Shown: positions 60,592 through 64,000 of the stretch, piece by piece
Numbering within the stretch: position 1 is the first letter of the stretch
Layout: every line of letters begins with the position of its first letter
Source: Parasphingopyxis algicola
GTDB lineage: Bacteria; Pseudomonadota; Alphaproteobacteria; Sphingomonadales; Sphingomonadaceae
NCBI RefSeq assembly: GCF_013378075.1
Contig: NZ_CP051131.1
Span: 1,860,001-1,924,000, forward strand
Length of the DNA: 64,000 nt
Direction of reading: 5' to 3'
Program-made: the position numbers and the translations under genes
Notes under the pieces: generated by a model
Told to the model about the DNA's origin: nothing
The model's input: only the letters and a program-made list of their open reading frames with translations
Database searches by the model: none

Positions 60592-61386
60592 ATGACGAAA
60601 CTCCTGTCGCGCCTGCTGTTGATCCTGACGCTGGTCGTTCCAGCGGCCGCATCCGCCGAAGACTTCGCGACCATACGGGAACGGGGCGAGATCGTGGTCG
60701 GCGTTTCCGCTTTTGCGCCATGGACCTATCGCGACAATGACGGCGAGTTGGCGGGCCATGAAATCGACCTTGCGAACAGGATTGCAGCCGATCTCGGCGT
60801 GGCCGCGCGATTCGAGCTGTTCGAGTTCGATCGGGTTTTCGCAGCACTGGAGCGGGGCGATGTGGACATGGTGGCCGCCGGCGTCGCGATCTCGCCCGAA
60901 CGCGCGCAACGATTCTATTTTTCCAATCCCTATATGCAGTCGGGCATCAATCTTGCGGTGAATATGCAGGCCGTCAGCGCCGATAGCGGCGTCGGCGAAC
61001 TCGACACGCCGGAGACGACCATAGCCGTCGTGGAAGACAGCCTTGCCGAAGGCGTCGCCAACCGGACTTTCGAGCAGGCCAGCGTAACCAGCTTTCCGAC
61101 ACCGGAGGCTGCCGAGGCGGAAGTCCTTTCGGGCCGGGCGCAGGCCTATGTGGCAAGCGTGCCCGAAACGCGGATTTTCGCGCTGCGCTTTTCGCAGACC
61201 ATCGCCCTACCGCTCGACGAACCGCTGGTCGGGACGGTGGCAGGCTTCGTCGTCAGAAGCGGCGAGGATTCTCTCCTGCATTTCCTGAATGCCTGGATCC
61301 ATATTCGCGAAGCCGACGGTTTTCTCGAGGATCGCTACCGGCACTATTTCCACACGCTCGACTGGGCGGTCGGCTTGGCCAGATAG
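60592..61386 (+). CDS. Periplasmic solute-binding protein (family 3)
   Basis: This 264-residue protein has a signal peptide ending AAASAED and a bilobed amino-acid-type binding domain: GEIVVGVSAFAPWTYRDNDGELAGHEIDLANRIAADL, FERVFAALERGDVDMVAAGVAISPERAQ and FYFSNPYMQSGINL. There is no ABC permease or ATPase gene nearby, so it may feed a distant transporter or act in sensing. Ligand unknown. Confidence 0.9.
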   Translation: MTKLLSRLLLILTLVVPAAASAEDFATIRERGEIVVGVSAFAPWTYRDNDGELAGHEIDLANRIAADLGVAARFELFEFDRVFAALERGDVDMVAAGVAISPERAQRFYFSNPYMQSGINLAVNMQAVSADSGVGELDTPETTIAVVEDSLAEGVANRTFEQASVTSFPTPEAAEAEVLSGRAQAYVASVPETRIFALRFSQTIALPLDEPLVGTVAGFVVRSGEDSLLHFLNAWIHIREADGFLEDRYRHYFHTLDWAVGLAR

Positions 61387-61495
61387 CCATGCAGCCGGCC
61401 CGGCTGTCTGCGACGGCCGCCCATCGGCCATTGTGTCGATGCCACCGCCGGGTTTACTCCGGAAAGCCGTTCATCAGGACGAGCCCGGAGAATGC

Positions 61496-61738
61496 ATGCC
61501 CGACGATAGCGAATCCGCCAATGCCGCCTTTGCCCCGCTCCTGTTGCGCCGGGTAACCGTTGTTCGTGCGCTCAAGGTATCCGCAGTCATCGGAACGCTG
61601 CTGATCCTCATCAACCAGGGCGATATGCTGTGGGCGGGTGTGATGCCGCCCTATTGGAAGATCATCCTCACCTATCTCGTTCCCTATGGCGTCAGCAGCT
61701 ATTCGACCGCTGCGCTGCTCCACGAACGGGGAGAATGA
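61496..61738 (+). CDS. NrtS-like small membrane protein
   Basis: This 80-residue protein from ATG 61496 (GGAG upstream) has two membrane helices. ALKVSAVIGTLLILINQGDMLWAG and YWKIILTYLVPYGVSSYSTAAL match the NrtS domain, associated in some bacteria with nitrate/nitrite transport. No nitrate-assimilation genes are visible here, so the role is uncertain. Confidence 0.8.
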   Translation: MPDDSESANAAFAPLLLRRVTVVRALKVSAVIGTLLILINQGDMLWAGVMPPYWKIILTYLVPYGVSSYSTAALLHERGE

Positions 61739-61783
61739 TTGATCGGGACGGAGACGCTCAGCCGGCGGATTTCTCAACAGGGC

Positions 61784-63358
61784 TCAGTCGAACTTGTATT
61801 CGCGGAACACTTCATTGAAATGTTTGAGGAACAGTTCCGAGAAGATCGGCAGCGCACTCAGCACGCCCGCCCGGTCCATGCCGGGATGATATTCGCGGAT
61901 GCGGCTGGCCATCCTGTCGGCCTCGTCGCGATGCCCGGCCTGGTGGAAGGAAATCAGCGCGGCTCCGGCGACCACCAGGCTGTCATGGGGTAGTTGCATG
62001 GCTTTCGTCGACCATAGCGCGGCATCGTCAAACTCTTCCCTCGCGATATGGGAGGCGGCGCGGATCGCGTACATTGTGTGCAGCCAAGGGTCGAGCGGGC
62101 TCAGCGCGATCGCCTTATCGATATGTTCGATGGCGGGATCGGGATCGCCGGTCAGCGCGTGTATGCCGGCCAGGGCATTGTAGGCGGACGAATAGTTGGG
62201 ACAGAATTCGATCGCGCGATTGAACCATACCGCACCTTCCTGCGGGCTGCCCGAGAGCCATGCCGCACCACCCCGGACCAGATTCGCGAACGGATCCATT
62301 TCGTCATAGGCGATCGCCTTTTGGGCGGCGGCCGTCATCGCCGATCGCATGTCTTCCAAATCTCCGCGCGACCGCTGCATCATCTCCCACCAGATAATCT
62401 GGGCGAGGCCCGCATGGGCGCGGCCGAATTGCGGATCCAGTTCTATCGCGCGCCGGAAACACCGCTCGGCCTCCTCATAGTTCGGTTCGCCCAGCCGGAA
62501 CGTATGCGAAATGCCCAGATGATAGGCCTGCCAGGCGTTGAGCTCTTCGGGCACAGTCAAGCGCGCGCGGCGGGCTTCATAGGCGGGAATGTGAAAGTCC
62601 ACCGAAGAAACGACATTCGCGACGATGTGTTGCCGGACCTCGTGGATACCGCCCAGCTTGGTTTCCAGCTTGTCGGCCCAGACCACGCTGCCCCTCTGCG
62701 CATCCGCCAGCTCCACCATCAGCGAAATATGATCATCGATGATTTCGACGGCGCCCGAGAGATAGTAGCGCACGCCGAGCTTGGACCGCACATATTGCAG
62801 ATCGGGCTCGGTCGACGGGAACTGAAAGCTGGATCCGCGCGCGATAACGAACAGCCATCGAAGCTGCGACAATGCGCGAATGAGTTCTTCCGGCAAGGCA
62901 TCGGCCATGCGGTTGTCGGCCTCTGTCTTGCCGATGGTCCGAAACGGCAAAACCGCAATGGACGGGCGTTCACCGATAATGTCCTGTTGAACCGGGATCG
63001 TCTCGCTATCCTCGGGCGTACGGATCAGGACCGACGGCTTTTGGGTCTGTACGTCCCCGACAAAGCGGAATCCCTTGCCGTAAATGGTGCGGATGAATCG
63101 CTGGCGCCGCCCGTCATCGCCCAACAGCTTGCGCAACGCTTTGATCTGTGAAGAGAGGGCGGACTCGGACATGACCCGGCCGGCCCATAGGCTCTCGATG
63201 ATCTCGTCCTTGTCGAGCAATCGATGCCGATTCTCGATGAGCAGGATCAGCAGCGCCATGGGTTGTGGCTGAACGAATATCCGTTCGCCGTTGCGGCGCA
63301 GTTCGAAACGCTCGGTATCGAGCTCGAATTCGTCAAACTTGTATTGGCCGAATTTCAT
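61784..63358 (-). CDS. CadC-like winged-helix regulator with TPR repeats
   Basis: This 524-residue protein begins with an OmpR/CadC-type winged helix (about 8-100, with VQPQPMALLILLIENRHRLLDKDEIIESLWAGR, SALSSQIKALRKLLGDD and RTIYGKGFRFVG). A central domain resembles the TolB-like N-terminal region (SIAVLPFRTIG). The C-terminal half is TPR-like (for example EAERCFRRAIELDPQFGRAHAGLAQI). No membrane span separates the parts, unlike CadC. It probably senses a protein partner through the TPRs. No operon partner. Confidence 0.88.
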   Translation of the reverse strand: MKFGQYKFDEFELDTERFELRRNGERIFVQPQPMALLILLIENRHRLLDKDEIIESLWAGRVMSESALSSQIKALRKLLGDDGRRQRFIRTIYGKGFRFVGDVQTQKPSVLIRTPEDSETIPVQQDIIGERPSIAVLPFRTIGKTEADNRMADALPEELIRALSQLRWLFVIARGSSFQFPSTEPDLQYVRSKLGVRYYLSGAVEIIDDHISLMVELADAQRGSVVWADKLETKLGGIHEVRQHIVANVVSSVDFHIPAYEARRARLTVPEELNAWQAYHLGISHTFRLGEPNYEEAERCFRRAIELDPQFGRAHAGLAQIIWWEMMQRSRGDLEDMRSAMTAAAQKAIAYDEMDPFANLVRGGAAWLSGSPQEGAVWFNRAIEFCPNYSSAYNALAGIHALTGDPDPAIEHIDKAIALSPLDPWLHTMYAIRAASHIAREEFDDAALWSTKAMQLPHDSLVVAGAALISFHQAGHRDEADRMASRIREYHPGMDRAGVLSALPIFSELFLKHFNEVFREYKFD

Positions 63359-63511
63359 TATGGGATCGCGGAGGCGTTTCTGCAGAAGAATACAAACTAG
63401 CCCCTTATCGACAAATTTGGAAATTCGCGCTCGAATTTTCCCGATTCTATCCAGATTCTGCTCAATCTTGCCTCAAAAGAGCATGTTAAGCCGCGCTCGA
63501 GTTTGGAACCT

Positions 63512-63603
63512 GTGGGGCGTTGTGCCCCACCCCCCCACGGATTTGGGTCGCGCTCTCAGATTCCAAGCTCACCGATTTATCCGGCCGCCCGCCATTCGGG
63601 CGG
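63512..63603. repeat. Two hairpins before the PilZ-like gene
   Basis: GTGGGGC/GCCCCAC (63512-63518, 63524-63530) and CCGCCCG/CGGGCGG (63585-63591, 63597-63603) are perfect 7-bp stems with 5-nt loops. Neither has a T-run. They may be transcript ends or leader structure. Confidence 0.5.
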
Positions 63604-63613
63604 TGCTGTGCGC

Positions 63614-64000
63614 ATGATGCGCTGGGGGAGGAATGACAGAGTTGGACGCCCTGTGACCGCCCTGAACCCGCGAGGTCCCCGATTGGGGGAAGCGGGCGAT
63701 AGTCGTTCGACCACCCGCCATCGGCTGGTTTACCGCGTTGCGAAACTCATATTGGCCAATACCGAGCTGCTATGCATCGTTCGCAACGTGTCGGCCGAAG
63801 GGATCAACGTCGAGATATTCGGCGAACTCAACCTGCCCACTGACATCGAGATCGAGCTTGCTGGCGGAACAAGGATCGCCATCCGGAAGATATGGCAACG
63901 CGACCGTTCCTCGGGATTTCAGTTTCTCGCACCGATCGAGGTCGAGGACTTTCTGGACCCGCCGCAGACCTATCCGGACAAACGGGCGATACGGCTACGG
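63614..64000 (+). CDS. PilZ-like domain protein, truncated by the right window edge
   Basis: The frame is open from at least 63614 (ATG, ATG 63617 and GTG 63653 are possible starts; the true start is uncertain) and has no stop before the edge, giving up to 129 residues. HRLVYRVAKLILANTELLCIVRNVSAEGINVEIFG resembles a PilZ N-terminal segment (RxxxR then xNxSxxG), and TRIAIRKIWQRDRSSGFQFL continues the beta-barrel. PilZ domains often bind cyclic di-GMP, but the signature RxxxR is only partly visible. Confidence 0.7.
   Translation, partial: MMRWGRNDRVGRPVTALNPRGPRLGEAGDSRSTTRHRLVYRVAKLILANTELLCIVRNVSAEGINVEIFGELNLPTDIEIELAGGTRIAIRKIWQRDRSSGFQFLAPIEVEDFLDPPQTYPDKRAIRLR

Overview
The window looks like chromosomal DNA of a GC-rich alphaproteobacterium, most likely a member of the Sphingomonadales. 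The reasons are the truB-rpsO-pnp order, three large TonB-dependent receptors spread among catabolic genes, a TPR/winged-helix CadC-like regulator, and the general codon bias. The genus is not certain. Most calls below rest on protein motifs read directly from the translations. Promoters, operators and RNA structures were found by eye and are inferences.

Region 1 (1-9119) is core genome: the 3' part of truB, then rpsO and pnp with good intrinsic terminators, a LuxR-type solo regulator facing a perfect 18-bp palindrome, a small winged-helix gene, a Tyr/Gly-rich lipoprotein, a zinc-ribbon protein, a retropepsin-like protease, a SleB-type cell-wall hydrolase, a cyclophilin and tRNA-Ser(GGA).

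Region 2 (9097-13764) is bounded by two identical 23-bp copies of the tRNA-Ser 3' end. It looks like a small tRNA-targeted island. It carries a LytS/LytTR-type two-component system, an exported protein of unknown function and an exported methyltransferase-like protein, but no recognisable integrase. About 1.2 kb without recognisable genes follows the last cargo gene (13180-14345); the outer island boundary lies inside it.

Region 3 (14346-29307) begins with a hybrid histidine kinase coupled to an H-NOX (haem-NO/O2 sensor) gene. It continues as a compact Wzx/Wzy-type exopolysaccharide locus: a WecG-sugar transferase fusion, a Wzx flippase, three glycosyltransferases, a Wzy-like polymerase, a Wzz-like chain-length protein, a Wza-like exporter, an NtrC-family response regulator and a PAP2 phosphatase. 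Four transcription units here carry sigma-54 (-24/-12) promoters. They share candidate enhancer sites (core TTGCAAA), and two of them also have IHF-like sites in between. This forms a self-contained sigma-54 regulon around the NtrC-type gene.

Region 4 (29555-60192) is a catabolic and uptake region: TetR regulator, TonB receptor, lipoprotein-type VOC protein, SDR, membrane PQQ dehydrogenase, a ferredoxin/P450/aldehyde dehydrogenase operon with a divergent MarR regulator, an NTF2-like protein, a second TonB receptor, putA, a quinone-oxidoreductase-like MDR, HyuA/HyuB hydantoinase-oxoprolinase subunits, a second cyclophilin, a third TonB receptor, a large MalT-like activator and an amidohydrolase. 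The substrates cannot be read from sequence.

Region 5 (60592-64000) holds a solute-binding protein, a small NrtS-like membrane protein, a CadC-like TPR regulator and a PilZ-like gene cut by the right edge.
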